Shown piece after piece: positions 53,392-64,000 of a stretch of 64,000 nucleotides of DNA. Both the position numbers and the translations under genes were made by a program. The notes beneath the pieces were generated by a model, which was not told the origin of the DNA, searched no databases, and saw only the letters and a program-made list of their open reading frames with translations. This stretch comes from Archilochus colubris (taxonomy: Eukaryota; Chordata; Aves; Apodiformes; Trochilidae), in the NCBI GenBank assembly GCA_023079485.1, contig CM041097.1, positions 16,791,658 through 16,855,657 on the forward strand. The letters run 5' to 3'. The stretch's first letter is position 1; each line of letters begins with the position of its first letter.

Positions 53392-64000
<10,609 letters not shown>

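Overview
The window looks like avian nuclear DNA. It is AT-rich and intron-dominated, has scattered 5'-truncated CR1 LINE 3' ends (the typical bird retroposon), and contains no compact operon-like coding. Its one recognisable gene is MITF, the microphthalmia-associated bHLH-leucine-zipper transcription factor of melanocytes, retinal pigment epithelium and other tissues, on the + strand. The gene enters from the left, since the upstream exon 1A is not seen, and leaves on the right, since the exons for helix 2, the zipper and the C-terminus lie beyond base 64000. The species cannot be named from this sequence. The bird assignment rests on the CR1 tails and on MITF residues such as PPGTGSS in exon 2, which I recall as bird-like.

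Layout. Bases 1-19900 are non-coding, with one clear CR1 (14398-14802), a second older reverse CR1 (about 3807-3945) and homopolymer or simple-repeat tracts. At 19943-20019 a short ORF resembles the alternative N-terminus of the heart-type MITF first exon, and its splice phase fits the next exon exactly. Exon 1B (domain B1b, Rag-GTPase-binding N-terminus) is at 26483-26729. A 23.7-kb intron follows, holding a paired TAATTAGCCC motif block near 35 kb, CR1 scraps, and a degraded coding-like stretch on the minus strand near 48 kb. The melanocyte promoter and exon 1M lie at about 50190-50624. The common exons then follow: exon 2 (51708-51935), exon 3 (53086-53169), exon 4 (53452-53547), exon 5 (59430-59547), exon 6 with its alternative 18-nt 6a extension (62467/62485-62541), and exon 7 (63518-63593).

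How it works together. Alternative first exons (1H-like and 1B, or 1M) supply different N-termini. All three end in a phase that joins in frame to the next exon. B1b-containing forms can carry the Rag-binding, lysosome-sensing N-terminus, while the M form starts with the 11-residue peptide encoded at 50592. The common exons supply the ERK site, the acidic activation domain, the SUMO site and the first half of the DNA-binding bHLH. I found no prokaryotic-type system, CRISPR array, tRNA or rRNA. The most interesting material is regulatory and isoform-related.
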